Positions 55,437 through 64,000 of a stretch of 64,000 bases of DNA are shown here, piece after piece; the stretch's first letter is position 1; each line of letters begins with the position of its first letter. The notes under the pieces were generated by a model that made no database searches, had not been told where the DNA came from, and saw only the letters and a program-made list of their open reading frames with translations. This DNA comes from Azorhizobium caulinodans ORS 571 (GTDB taxonomy: Bacteria; Pseudomonadota; Alphaproteobacteria; Rhizobiales; Xanthobacteraceae): NCBI RefSeq assembly GCF_000010525.1, contig NC_009937.1, forward strand, positions 186,001 through 250,000, in the 5' to 3' direction. The translations under genes and the position numbers were made by a program.

Positions 55437-56611
55437 TGACGGACAGCCTCGCCATGCGACGCTCCGCCTCCGCCCGCGTGGGCGACGCACTCACCGTCGT
55501 CGCGGTGGAACTGGTCGGCGCGCTCTATCTGCGCCAGTTCCTGCTCACCGATGACTGGCGCCTCGTCATCGCCCTGCTGGCGGCCTTCGCGGGCGCGCTC
55601 GTGCTGATGGAGCGGCAGCCGGCGCTGGAGGCGCGGATCGAAGGGGCGTTCGCGGCCCAGTCGCGCCTCGCCATGCTGCTCGGCATCGCCATCGTGCTAG
55701 CCTTCCCGTTCGCGCTGGAAGGCAACACCTATGCGCTGCATCTGTGCGTCATCTCCATGCTCTATGCCGTGCTGGCGCTCGCGCTCAATTTCCAGCTCGG
55801 CAGCGCCAATATCCCGAACTTCGCCACCGGCGCGTCCTATGGCATCGGAGCCTATGCCTCGGCCCTGCTGGCGCTGAATTTCGGCGTCAGCTTCTGGCTG
55901 GCGCTGCCGGCCGCCGCCATTGTAGCCACCGTGTTCGGCTTCCTGCTCGGCATCCCGTCCATGCGCACCCGCGACAGCTATCTGGCGCTGGTGACCATCG
56001 CGTTCGGGGTCGTGGTCAACCAGCTTCTCAACAATCTGGATTTCACCGGCGGCCCGAACGGCCTCGTGGGCATTCCGGTGCCCGAGCTGTTCGGCCACTC
56101 CTTCGCCTCGCCGCTCGTGATCCTCGGCGCCGAGCTGCCGCCGCAGGCGAATTTCTACTACCTCTCCGCGCTGCTGGTCCTGGTCTCCATCCTGTTCGCC
56201 GAGCGGCTGCACGATTCCCGCGTAGGCCTTGCCTGGAATGCGCTGCGGGCGGATGAGCTCGCCGCCCGCTGCCAGGGCATCAACGTCACCTGGTACAAGG
56301 TGCTGGCCTTCGCGGTGGATGCCTTCCTCGCCGGCTTTGCAGGCACGATCTACGCCTTCTATGTGGGCTTCATCTCGCCGGACAACTTCACCTTCCTCGT
56401 CTCGGTGACGATCATGACCATGGTGATCGCAGGCGGCATGGACAACATCCTCGGCGTGATCGTCGGCGCCTTCCTGCTCACGCTGCTGCCGGAAAAGCTG
56501 CGTGCCTTCTCGGACTACCGCATCCTGTTCTTCGGCGTCACCGTCATCGCCTTCCTCATGATCCGCCCCCAGGGGCTCTTTCCCCAGCGCCTGCGGCGCT
56601 ACGGAGACTGA
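55436..56611 (+). CDS. livM: Branched-chain-type ABC transporter permease 2
   Basis: About 391 residues. The ATG overlaps the livH stop (TGATG); a GTG one codon earlier is an alternative. Hydrophobic throughout after a 60-residue N-terminal part; LivM motifs LNFQLGSANIPNFATGASYGIGAYA, RTRDSYLALVTIAFGVVVNQLLNN and AGGMDNILGVIVGAFLLTLLPEKLR. It forms the second half of the permease dimer. Confidence 0.92.
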   Translation: MTDSLAMRRSASARVGDALTVVAVELVGALYLRQFLLTDDWRLVIALLAAFAGALVLMERQPALEARIEGAFAAQSRLAMLLGIAIVLAFPFALEGNTYALHLCVISMLYAVLALALNFQLGSANIPNFATGASYGIGAYASALLALNFGVSFWLALPAAAIVATVFGFLLGIPSMRTRDSYLALVTIAFGVVVNQLLNNLDFTGGPNGLVGIPVPELFGHSFASPLVILGAELPPQANFYYLSALLVLVSILFAERLHDSRVGLAWNALRADELAARCQGINVTWYKVLAFAVDAFLAGFAGTIYAFYVGFISPDNFTFLVSVTIMTMVIAGGMDNILGVIVGAFLLTLLPEKLRAFSDYRILFFGVTVIAFLMIRPQGLFPQRLRRYGD

Positions 56612-56614
56612 CCG

Positions 56615-57413
56615 ATGGGCTTCGACGCTTCTTCTCCCGTCGTTCTCGAGGGCGAGAACCTCACCATGCGCTTCGGCGGCATCGTCGCCATGGCGCAGGT
56701 GGAGTTCAGCCTGCGGCGGGGCGAGATCCTCGGGATCATCGGCCCCAACGGCGCGGGCAAATCCACGCTGCTCAACATCATCACCGGCATCTACATCCCC
56801 TCCTCGGGTGAGGTGCGGCTGGAGGGCCAGAAGCTCAACGGCGTGCCGGCGCACCGCATCGTCGCGCGCGGCATTGCCCGCACCTTCCAGTCCAGCCGGC
56901 TGTTCGGTGATCTGAGCGTGCTCGACAACGTTATCATCGGCCGCCACACCCACACGAAGAGCGGCGTGTTCGACGCCATCTTCCGGAGAGGCAAGGCGAA
57001 GGCGGAGCTGGCGACCTCCGCCGCCCATGCCGAACGGTTGCTGAAGAGCGTCTCGCGCAGCCTTTATGACCAGCGCCACCGCCCGGCCGGTGAACTGGCG
57101 CAGGCCGACCGGCGCCGGCTGGAGATCGCCCGCGCCCTCGCCACCGAGCCGAAGGTGCTGCTGCTCGACGAGCCGTCCTCCGGCATGGACGACGCCGACA
57201 CCGATGCGCTGATGGACGACATCCGCAGCGTCTGCGCCGAGCAGCCGGACCTCGCACTGATGATCATCGAGCACGACATGCGCCTCGTGGCGAGCCTGCC
57301 CCATCGCGTCATGGTGCTGGACTACGGGCAGAAGCTGGCCGACGGGCCGTATGAGGAGATCCGCAAGATCCCGCGGGTCCAGGAAGCCTATCTCGGACGC
57401 AAGGCGGGGCAGC

Positions 57414-57427
<14 letters not shown>
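56615..57427 (+). CDS. livG: Branched-chain-type ABC transporter ATPase 1
   Basis: 270 residues. Walker A GPNGAGKSTLL, family segment GIARTFQSSRLF, and a Walker B VLLLDEPSSGMDD. The signature reads GELAQADRRRLEIARAL, where most LivG have L-[AS]-[FY]-G-x-[QL]-R-R-L-E, so the usual LSGGQ-like Gly pair is weakened; this is a known LivG trait. ATG three bases after the livM stop with GGAG eight bases upstream. Confidence 0.92.
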
Positions 57428-58108
<681 letters not shown>

Positions 58109-58112
<4 letters not shown>

Positions 58113-59257
58113 GCACGCTCGATCTCCTCGATCGGCTGATCGCCTTTCCGACGGTGAGCCGCGATCCCAACCGCGAGCTGATCGCCTTCGTGCAGGCCTT
58201 CCTCGGCCAGCACGGCATCGCCAGCGAGATCATTGCAACGCCGGACGGAAGGAAGGCGAATCTCTTCGCCACCATCGGCCCCACCGACCGGCCCGGCATC
58301 ATGCTCTCCGGCCATACGGACGTGGTGCCCGTGGAGGGGCAGGCCTGGACGGCTGATCCGTTCCGCCTGCGCGTCGCGGACGGACGCGCCTATGGGCGCG
58401 GGGCGGCGGACATGAAGGGCTTCCTCGCCGCAGCGCTCGCCCTCGCGGCACGGGCAGCGGCACGGCCGCTCGAAACGCCGCTGCACCTCGCCCTCAGTCA
58501 TGACGAGGAGGTGGGCTGCGTCGGTGTGCGCTCGCTCATCGAACGCCTGTCCACGGCTTCCGTGCGCCCGCGCCTGTGCATTATCGGCGAGCCGACCTCG
58601 CTGCGTGTCGCCACCGGCCACAAGGGCAAGCTCGCGGCGCGCGCCACCTGCTGCGGCGTGGAAGGCCATTCCGCTCTGGCGCCGAAGGCGCTCAACGCCA
58701 TCCATCTGGCGTGCGATTTCGTGGGCCTCCTGCGCACCCATCAGGACCGCATCGCCGAGAGCGGCGCACGGGACGCGGATTACGACATCCCCTACACGAC
58801 GCTGCACGCTGGCGTTATCGCCGGTGGCACGGCGCTCAACATCGTGCCGAACCGCTGCACGGTGGATTTCGAGATCCGCAACATCGCGCAGGACGACGCC
58901 TCGGAGGTGCTCACCCGCCTGCTGGACGACGCCGCGCGACTGGTCGCCGAACGCCGCGCGGCCTTTCCCGCCGCCGACATCGCGGTGGAGGTGGTGAACG
59001 ACTATCCCGGACTTGCCACGCCCAAGGAGGCGGAGGTGGTGGCCTTCGTGCAGGCGCTGGTGGACGACGCCTCCACCTTCAAGGTGGCGTTCGGCACGGA
59101 AGGTGGACTGTTCGATGCCCGCCTGTCCATTCCCACCGTCATCTGCGGCCCCGGCTCCATGGACCAGGGCCATAAGCCGGACGAATTCATCGCCCTCGAC
59201 CAGTTGGAGGCCTGCGACCGGATGATGGACCGGCTTCTCCATCGGCTCGCGGCCTGA
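58109..59257 (+). CDS. M20-family amidohydrolase (ArgE/acetylornithine-deacetylase-like)
   Basis: 382 residues. Metal ligands in SGHTDVVPVEG, GRGAADMKGF, SHDEEVGCVG with the general-base Glu, GEPTSLRVATGHKG, and the C-terminal His in GPGSMDQGHKPDEFI. The dimerisation domain sits at about 180-290. ArgE-type enzymes remove N-acyl groups from amino acids. Its location behind a liv transporter suggests a catabolic N-acyl amino acid or related amide rather than arginine synthesis. A 9-bp dyad at 59258-59304 follows the stop. Confidence 0.9.
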
Positions 59258-59304
59258 GGCCGGAGCAGACCCGCTTTCCGCATCGCCGCCGGGCGGCTCC
59301 GGCC
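59258..59304 (+). other. Intra-operon inverted repeat
   Basis: GGCCGGAGC (59258-59266) pairs with GCTCCGGCC (59296-59304), 29-base loop, no T-run. It may tune expression or decay between the M20 gene and the Rid gene. Confidence 0.4.
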
Positions 59305-59339
59305 GGCACCTTTATCGATCGAAGACGTGAGGCACGCCC

Positions 59340-59753
59340 ATGATTCACCGCCGCATCCGCCCCTTCAACACCGCCAAGACCTATCCCGAGCAGCGTCTCG
59401 ACAACGACCTCGCGCAGGCCGTGGTCGCGCGCGGCACCACCATCTTCCTGCGTGGCCAGTGCCCGCAGGATCTCGACACCGCCGAGGATGTCGGCATCGG
59501 TGATCCGGTGGCCCAGACCCACAAGGTGATGCAGAACATCCGCCAGTTGGTGGAAGAGTCCGGCGGCACCATGGAGCACGTGTGCAAGCTCGTGGTCTAT
59601 CTGACCGACGTGCGCCACCGCGAGGCGGTCTATCGCACCATGGGCGAGTATATCCGCGGCGTGCATCCCGTCTGCACCGGCCTCGTCGTGGTGGCGCTGG
59701 CCCGCCCCAGCTGGCTGGTGGAGATCGACGCCACCGCCGTCATTCCCGACTGA
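59340..59753 (+). CDS. Rid-family protein lacking the canonical catalytic Arg
   Basis: 137 residues of the YjgF/YER057c/UK114 fold. In archetypal RidA the Arg of the PAR(S/T) motif (Arg105 in E. coli) binds the imine's carboxylate; here the corresponding segment reads HPVCTGLVVV, with Cys in place of Arg, while the later E in LVEIDATAV is kept. It is therefore not a standard 2-imino-acid deaminase and fits one of the Arg-less Rid subfamilies. It may act on a pathway-specific intermediate. Located between the M20 and DUF1028 genes. Confidence 0.85.
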   Translation: MIHRRIRPFNTAKTYPEQRLDNDLAQAVVARGTTIFLRGQCPQDLDTAEDVGIGDPVAQTHKVMQNIRQLVEESGGTMEHVCKLVVYLTDVRHREAVYRTMGEYIRGVHPVCTGLVVVALARPSWLVEIDATAVIPD

Positions 59754-59763
59754 GGCTGGCGTC

Positions 59764-60438
59764 ATGACCTTCTCCATCGCCGCGCGCTGTGCGCGGACGG
59801 GGCGCTTCGGCGTTGCCATCTCCTCGTCCTCTCCGGCGGTCGCCGCCCGCTGCGCCCATGTGCGGGCGGGCGTGGGGGCGGTCTGCTCCCAGAACGTCAC
59901 CGATCCGCGCCTCGGCCCGGCGGCGCTCGACCTGATGGCGCTCGGGGCCTCCGCCACGGGAGCCGTGGAGGCGCTCGCCGGCTCGCGCCCCTACATGGCC
60001 TTCCGGCAGGTGACGGCGGTCGATGCCAAGGGCCGCGTCGCGGTGTTCTCCGGTGACAAGGCGCTGGGCACGGTGGCCGTGGCCGAGGGGACGGATTGTG
60101 TGGCGGCAGGCAACCTGCTCGCCACCGACCGCGTGCCGGCCGCCATGGTCGCGGCCTTCGAGGCGGCGCCGGGGGATCTGGGCGACCGCCTCATCGCGGC
60201 GCTTACCGCCGGTCTGCGTGAGGGCGGCGAGGCGGGCCCGGTGCATTCCGCCGGCCTGCTGATGGCGGGCGAGGAAGCCTGGCCGGTCGCAGACCTGCGC
60301 GTGGACTGGGACGAGACCCGCCCCATCGCCGCGCTGGCCGATCTCTGGCAGCTCTGGAAGCCGCAGATGGAGGCCTATGTGCAGCGTGCGCTGGTGCCGG
60401 ACGCCGCCCCGAGCTTCGGCGTCCCCGGCGACGCCTGA
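59764..60438 (+). CDS. DUF1028-family protein
   Basis: 224 residues. FSIAARCARTGRFGVAISSSSPAVAARCAHVRAGVGAVCSQNVTDPRLGPAALDLM is the typical N-terminus; the family is predicted to have an Ntn-hydrolase-like fold. No chemistry is established. It recurs near Rid proteins, M20 hydrolases and liv transporters, consistent with amide or peptide-like substrate turnover. It starts ten bases after the rid stop. Confidence 0.87.
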   Translation: MTFSIAARCARTGRFGVAISSSSPAVAARCAHVRAGVGAVCSQNVTDPRLGPAALDLMALGASATGAVEALAGSRPYMAFRQVTAVDAKGRVAVFSGDKALGTVAVAEGTDCVAAGNLLATDRVPAAMVAAFEAAPGDLGDRLIAALTAGLREGGEAGPVHSAGLLMAGEEAWPVADLRVDWDETRPIAALADLWQLWKPQMEAYVQRALVPDAAPSFGVPGDA

Positions 60439-60527
60439 GGCCGACGTGCCGCTCCGCGTGCGACGGACCCTCCGACATTCTCCGGCGGCGCTCTCGCAAG
60501 GCGCCGCCGGACGGGGTATGGATCGGC

Positions 60528-61478
60528 ATGCGCTACACGTTGCGGCAGCTCGAATATTTCATCGCGGCGGGTGAGACGGGATCGATCACCCTCGCCTCCG
60601 AGCGCATCAGCATTTCCCAGCCGTCCATCTCCACGGCCATCAGCCATCTGGAGCAGGAACTGGGCGTGCAGCTCTTCGTGCGCCATCACGCGCAGGGCCT
60701 CTCGCTGACCCCCGTGGGCCGCAAGCTTCTCGCCGAGGCCAAGCACCTCATCGAGCAGGCGGAAGGGCTCTATGCCGTCGCCTCGGAAGCGACCGACCAG
60801 GTGCGCGGACAATTGTCCGTGGGCTGCATGGTGACGCTGGCGCCCATGATCCTGCCCGAACTCTCCCACGGCTTCACCACCGCCTATCCCGGCGCGCAGA
60901 TCCGCCATGTGGAGGCCAATCAGGAACGCCTTCTGGACGGCCTGCGCCGCGCCGAGATCGACATTGCCGTCACCTACGATCTCCAGATCCCCGACGGCGT
61001 CACCTTCACGCCGCTGGCCAGCCTGCCGCCCCATGTGGTGGTGAGCGAGGCCCACCCTTTCGCCCGCCTGTCCGCGGTGAGCCTGAAGGATCTGGCGGAC
61101 GAGCCGCTGATCCTCCTCGATCTGCCCATCAGCTCCGAATATTTCCTCGCGCTGTTCCTGCAGGAAGGGATCCAGCCGCGCATCCATTCCCGCTCCGCCT
61201 ATCAGGAGGTGGTGCGGACCATGGTGGCGAACGGCTATGGCTACACGCTGGCCAACGTCCGGCCGCGCTCCGACATCGCGCTGGACGGGAGGCGGGTGGT
61301 GCGGGTGCGCATCGCCGGCGAGCACCGGCCCATGGTGGTCGGGACCGCCACCGTCTCGCAGTTCAAGAAATCCCGCCTGCTGCAGAGCTTCGAGGCCCAC
61401 TGCCGGTCCTTCATCTCGGACGCCTACATTCCCGGCATGGTCGCCCCGGCCATTGACCGCCGGACGCGCAGAACCTGA
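60528..61478 (+). CDS. LysR-family transcriptional regulator
   Basis: 316 residues. N-terminal winged HTH at residues 1-62 (LRQLEYFIAAGETGSITLASERISISQPSISTAISHLEQELGVQLF), then the effector-binding domain with VGCMVTLAPMILPEL and EILLAL-type strands. It is rightward, at the end of the liv/M20/rid/DUF1028 operon. Its probable site is the divergent region 54155-54518, including the dyad at 54384-54410, rather than its own immediate upstream, because the operon lies between. Effector unknown. Confidence 0.9.
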   Translation: MRYTLRQLEYFIAAGETGSITLASERISISQPSISTAISHLEQELGVQLFVRHHAQGLSLTPVGRKLLAEAKHLIEQAEGLYAVASEATDQVRGQLSVGCMVTLAPMILPELSHGFTTAYPGAQIRHVEANQERLLDGLRRAEIDIAVTYDLQIPDGVTFTPLASLPPHVVVSEAHPFARLSAVSLKDLADEPLILLDLPISSEYFLALFLQEGIQPRIHSRSAYQEVVRTMVANGYGYTLANVRPRSDIALDGRRVVRVRIAGEHRPMVVGTATVSQFKKSRLLQSFEAHCRSFISDAYIPGMVAPAIDRRTRRT

Positions 61479-61501
61479 ACCCGCGGTTTGCCTGAGACGC
61501 C

Positions 61502-61927
61502 TCAGGTCGCCCGGCTCGTCCTCGCGCCCCAGCTGGCGCGCTCCGCATAGACCCGCGTTACGTCTTCCATATTCTCCGTGCCCCACTGGCACAGGGGCAC
61601 GAGAGCCTGCGCCAGGCTCTGGCCCAGCGGTGTCAGGGCATAGTCGACGCGCGGCGGGACTTCCTTGTAATCGGTGCGCTTCACAAGCTGGTCGGCCTCC
61701 AGCTCCTTGAGCTGCTGGATCAGCATCTTGTCGCTGACATCCCGCACCGCCCGGCGCAGCTCGCCATAGCGGGTGGGCCCACCTTGGGCGAGGAAATAGA
61801 GGATCAGCGGCTTCCACTTGCCCGCGATTACCCGAAGCGTCGCATCGAGGCCGCAGGTGAAGCCCGGCAGCGTGGGCGTGCAGGTGCCGACCTGCGGCTC
61901 GTCCGTCTCTGGCCTGTCTGTCGTCAT
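61502..61927 (-). CDS. HxlR-family transcriptional regulator
   Basis: 141 residues from ATG 61927 (the frame is open to 61981). HxlR domain: CGLDATLRVIAGKWKPLILYFLAQGGPTRYGELRRAVRDVSDKMLIQQLKELEADQLVKRTDYKEVPPRVDYALTPLGQSL. The Cys before the domain (TCGLDA) is the position used by redox- or aldehyde-sensing HxlR proteins. Divergent from an SDR gene; convergent with LysR. Confidence 0.9.
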   Translation of the reverse strand: MTTDRPETDEPQVGTCTPTLPGFTCGLDATLRVIAGKWKPLILYFLAQGGPTRYGELRRAVRDVSDKMLIQQLKELEADQLVKRTDYKEVPPRVDYALTPLGQSLAQALVPLCQWGTENMEDVTRVYAERASWGARTSRAT

Positions 61928-61933
61928 GCACGG

Positions 61934-61955
61934 GTACTTACCAAAAGGTGCATAC
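61934..61955. promoter_or_regulatory. Imperfect dyad in the HxlR/SDR promoter region
   Basis: GTACTTACC (61934-61942), AAAA, GGTGCATAC (61947-61955): six of nine paired positions. An AT-flanked dyad with adjacent TTG/ACA-like bases, directly upstream of the regulator start. Reasonable HxlR operator. Confidence 0.45.
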
Positions 61956-62011
61956 TTGTCAATTTGTGCGTTCCCAGCCAACTGAGAGCCACCTCATTGA
62001 AGGAGCACGTC

Positions 62012-62746
62012 ATGGACAGGCTTAAGGGTAAGACCGCCGTAGTGACCGGCGGCGGGAGCGGCATCGGACTGGGCGCCGCGCGACGGTTCGTGGAGGAAGG
62101 CGCGTTCGTCTATCTGTTCGGCCGGCGCGCCGACGTTCTGGAAGCCGCCGCGAAGGAACTCGGCTCCTCCGCACGCGCCGTGCCGGGCTCGGTGACGGAT
62201 CTCGCCGACCTCGACCGGCTCTATGCGGCGGTGAAGAGCGAACGCGGCGGGCTCGACATCGTGTTCGCCAACGCCGGCACCGGCAATTTCGCCGCGCTCG
62301 GGGCGATCACGCCGGACCAGTACGAGCAGACCTTCGACGTCAATGTGAAGGGTGTTCTCTTCACCGTACAGAAGGCCCTGCCGCTGATGCGGGCGGGCGG
62401 CTCGATCATCCTGACCGGCTCCACGACCGGCACGATGGGCACGCCGCAATTCAGCATCTACAGCGCCAGCAAGGCTGCGGTGCGGAACTTCGCGCGCAGC
62501 TGGGCCGAGGATCTGCGGGGCACCGGCATCCGGGTCAACGTCCTCTCGCCCGGACCGACCCTCACGGATCTCGCCCTTGAGGTGGTGGGCAAGGAGGCGT
62601 TCGAAGCCCTTGGCGCCACGACCCCGCTCGGCCGCATCGGCGATCCCTCAGAGACAGGCGCTGTAGCGGCCTTCCTCGCCTCCTCCGACAGCAGCTTCAT
62701 GACCGGCGGAGAGGTGTTCGTGGACGGCGGCTTCGCCCAGGTGTGA
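62012..62746 (+). CDS. SDR-family oxidoreductase
   Basis: 244 residues, classical SDR. NAD(P) motif TGGGSGIGLG at 12-21, NAG region FANAGTGNF, catalytic Tyr150-x-x-x-Lys154 (IYSASK), SPGPTLTDL after the catalytic Ser region. AAGGAG six bases before ATG 62012; the longer frame to 61784 overlaps the regulator and is not real. Substrate unknown, but control by HxlR suggests detoxification of an aldehyde or quinone. Confidence 0.9.
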   Translation: MDRLKGKTAVVTGGGSGIGLGAARRFVEEGAFVYLFGRRADVLEAAAKELGSSARAVPGSVTDLADLDRLYAAVKSERGGLDIVFANAGTGNFAALGAITPDQYEQTFDVNVKGVLFTVQKALPLMRAGGSIILTGSTTGTMGTPQFSIYSASKAAVRNFARSWAEDLRGTGIRVNVLSPGPTLTDLALEVVGKEAFEALGATTPLGRIGDPSETGAVAAFLASSDSSFMTGGEVFVDGGFAQV

Positions 62747-62760
62747 GGCTTGACGCCACT

Positions 62761-62788
62761 GGGGCTCCGCTCTCCGGAGCGGGGCCCC
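62761..62788. other. Hairpin between convergent SDR and HxlR genes
   Basis: GGGGCTCCGCTC (62761-62772), loop TCCG, GAGCGGGGCCCC (62777-62788) with one T-G wobble. No T-run on either side. It can act as a bidirectional barrier. Confidence 0.5.
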
Positions 62789-63175
62789 TCAGGGCGCTGG
62801 AGGCGACAGCGGCGCGCCCTCTGCCGCCAGCGGCTTGCCATAGAGGCCGATGTTGGCATCACCCCAGGTTTTCAGGGCGAGCAGCACCGGCTCCATGCTG
62901 CGGCCGAGGGGAGAGAGGCTGTACTCCACCTTGGGCGGCACCTGCGCATAGACCTTGCGGGTGATGAGGCCGTCCTCCTCCAGTTCCCGCAACTGGTTGG
63001 TGAGCGTCCGCGGCGTCACGTTCTGTACATGACGGCGGATCTCGTTGAAGCGCAGCGTGCCCGCCAGCAGATGGAACAGGATGACCGACTTCCACTTGCC
63101 TTCGATGAGCCCCACCGCCGCCTCCACGGCGCATCCGGGGCTGCAGTCGATGCGGGAATGACGGACCTTGGCCAT
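62789..63175 (-). CDS. HxlR-family transcriptional regulator
   Basis: 128 residues. HxlR domain: DCSPGCAVEAAVGLIEGKWKSVILFHLLAGTLRFNEIRRHVQNVTPRTLTNQLRELEEDGLITRKVYAQVPPKVEYSLSPLGRSM. Two N-terminal Cys (DCSPGCAVEAA) fit a thiol-based sensor such as the aldehyde- or quinone-sensing YodB/HypR types. Divergent from the alcohol dehydrogenase gene. Confidence 0.9.
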   Translation of the reverse strand: MAKVRHSRIDCSPGCAVEAAVGLIEGKWKSVILFHLLAGTLRFNEIRRHVQNVTPRTLTNQLRELEEDGLITRKVYAQVPPKVEYSLSPLGRSMEPVLLALKTWGDANIGLYGKPLAAEGAPLSPPAP

Positions 63176-63294
63176 GGCCGGCTCCTCAGCTCACAGTATC
63201 AAAAAGGATACTATGTGCTTTCCTTGTACGTATTGCCTTTGAAGGAGCGTAGGGCAACATCCCCGCCATATCAACGTGGCTATGGAGCTTGAGC

Positions 63295-64000
63295 ATGAAG
63301 GCGATCGGATACCGGCAGTCCGGCCCCATCGACCGGGACGACGCTTTGGTGGACATCGAGATCGACCGCCCGGCGGCACGCGGGCGCGATCTCCTGGTCG
63401 AGGTGGCGGCCATCTCCGTCAATCCCGTGGACACCAAGGTGCGCAAGCGGGCGGCACCGCCCGAGGGGGAGTGGAAGATCCTCGGCTGGGATGCGGTGGG
63501 ACGTGTCGTCGAGGTGGGCGAGGGCGTCACCCGCTTCCGGCCGGGTGATGAGGTCTATTATGCCGGCTCCCTCACCCGTCCCGGCGCCAACAGCGCCTTC
63601 CATCTGGTGGACGAGCGCATCGTGGGGCGCAAGCCTGCGACCCTGTCCAACCCGGAGGCGGCAGCCCTGCCGCTGACTGCCATCACCGCCTGGGAGATGC
63701 TGTTCGACCGGCTCGACATCGTGAAGAGCGTGCCGGGCGCGGCCAACGCCATCCTCATCGTCGGCGGTGCCGGCGGGGTGGGCTCCATCGCCATCCAGCT
63801 GGTGCGGGCGCTCACCGACCTCACTGTCATCGCCACCGCCTCGCGCCCGGAGACGCAGGACTGGGTGAGGGCGCTCGGCGCCCATCACGTGGTGGACCAC
63901 AGCGCGCCCATCGCGGCGCAGGTGGCGGCCCTCGGGCTCGGCGCACCGGCCTTCGTCTTCTCGACCACAGAAACCCACCGGCATCTGGCGGAAATCGCCG
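63295..64000 (+). CDS. Zinc-type alcohol dehydrogenase / quinone oxidoreductase, 3'-truncated by window edge
   Basis: The visible 235 residues start MKAIGYRQSGPIDRDDALVDIEIDRPAARG and include the N-terminal GroES-like part (VAAISVNPVDTKVRKRA, LGWDAVGRVVEVGEGV) and nucleotide-binding motif ILIVGGAGGVGSIAIQLVRAL. The missing catalytic-zinc Cys suggests the zinc-free QOR/ZADH subgroup, so an NADPH-dependent quinone or enone reductase. ATG 63295 has GGAG seven bases upstream. The 120-bp region shared with the HxlR gene presumably holds its operator. Confidence 0.9.
   Translation, partial: MKAIGYRQSGPIDRDDALVDIEIDRPAARGRDLLVEVAAISVNPVDTKVRKRAAPPEGEWKILGWDAVGRVVEVGEGVTRFRPGDEVYYAGSLTRPGANSAFHLVDERIVGRKPATLSNPEAAALPLTAITAWEMLFDRLDIVKSVPGAANAILIVGGAGGVGSIAIQLVRALTDLTVIATASRPETQDWVRALGAHHVVDHSAPIAAQVAALGLGAPAFVFSTTETHRHLAEIA

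Overview
The window is GC-rich (roughly two thirds G+C by eye) and densely coded. The gene families point to an alphaproteobacterium of the order Hyphomicrobiales, plausibly a Xanthobacteraceae-type genus such as Xanthobacter, Azorhizobium or Ancylobacter: a Sinorhizobium-type PmtA, FixL/FixJ-like regulators, short GpmA, and many ABC, TRAP and LysR catabolic cassettes. The genus is inference from style and gene content. No rRNA, tRNA, CRISPR array, complete insertion sequence or phage was seen.

Layout. 1-7.3 kb is core metabolism: the end of an SGNH hydrolase, then leftward gpmA, dapB, a tandem DUF1330 protein, pyrF, a SixA-like phosphatase, pmtA and galU, with galE divergent. 7.4-11.6 kb holds a lytic transglycosylase, an EnvZ/OmpR-type two-component pair with a direct-repeat site in its promoter region, a small secreted Cys-rich protein and a candidate structured RNA ending in a strong terminator. 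11.6-19.1 kb is a 5-oxoprolinase/hydantoinase fusion divergent from a TRAP transporter and a MarR-type regulator. 20-26.8 kb is a catabolic operon for a four-carbon acid sugar (DUF1537 kinase, PdxA2, Fe-ADH, DapA-like lyase, MFS importer, 2-hydroxyacid dehydrogenase), closed by a clear terminator. 27-28.5 kb is an HxlR/NmrA divergent pair. 29-36.6 kb is a ferric-chelate uptake locus (TonB receptor divergent from ABC ATPase, two permeases and binding protein) followed by an RpiR regulator. 36.6-37.5 kb is degraded DNA with the tail of a UvrD-type helicase.

37.5-51.3 kb is the most interesting part. It encodes a PHA-synthase-like DUF3141 protein, a MaoC-phosphotransacetylase fusion, acetate kinase, a P3A-type proton-pumping ATPase, a 43-residue secreted Cys-rich peptide, an MgtA-type Mg2+ ATPase, and a FixL/FixJ-like two-component pair. 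Sequences fitting the FNR/FixK consensus lie upstream of the DUF3141 gene and of the proton ATPase. Together this reads as an oxygen-limitation module: substrate-level ATP from acyl-phosphates, with ATP-driven upkeep of membrane potential and Mg2+. This is inference.

51.5-61.5 kb is a second catabolic block: a flavin monooxygenase and a Liv-type binding protein, divergent from livHMGF, an M20 deacetylase, a Rid protein without the canonical Arg, a DUF1028 protein and a LysR regulator. 61.5-64 kb carries two further HxlR regulators, each divergent from an oxidoreductase (an SDR, and a zinc-type alcohol dehydrogenase cut by the window end). The recurring design is a catabolic or redox gene set facing a small regulator or transporter gene across a short intergenic region that contains a recognisable dyad.
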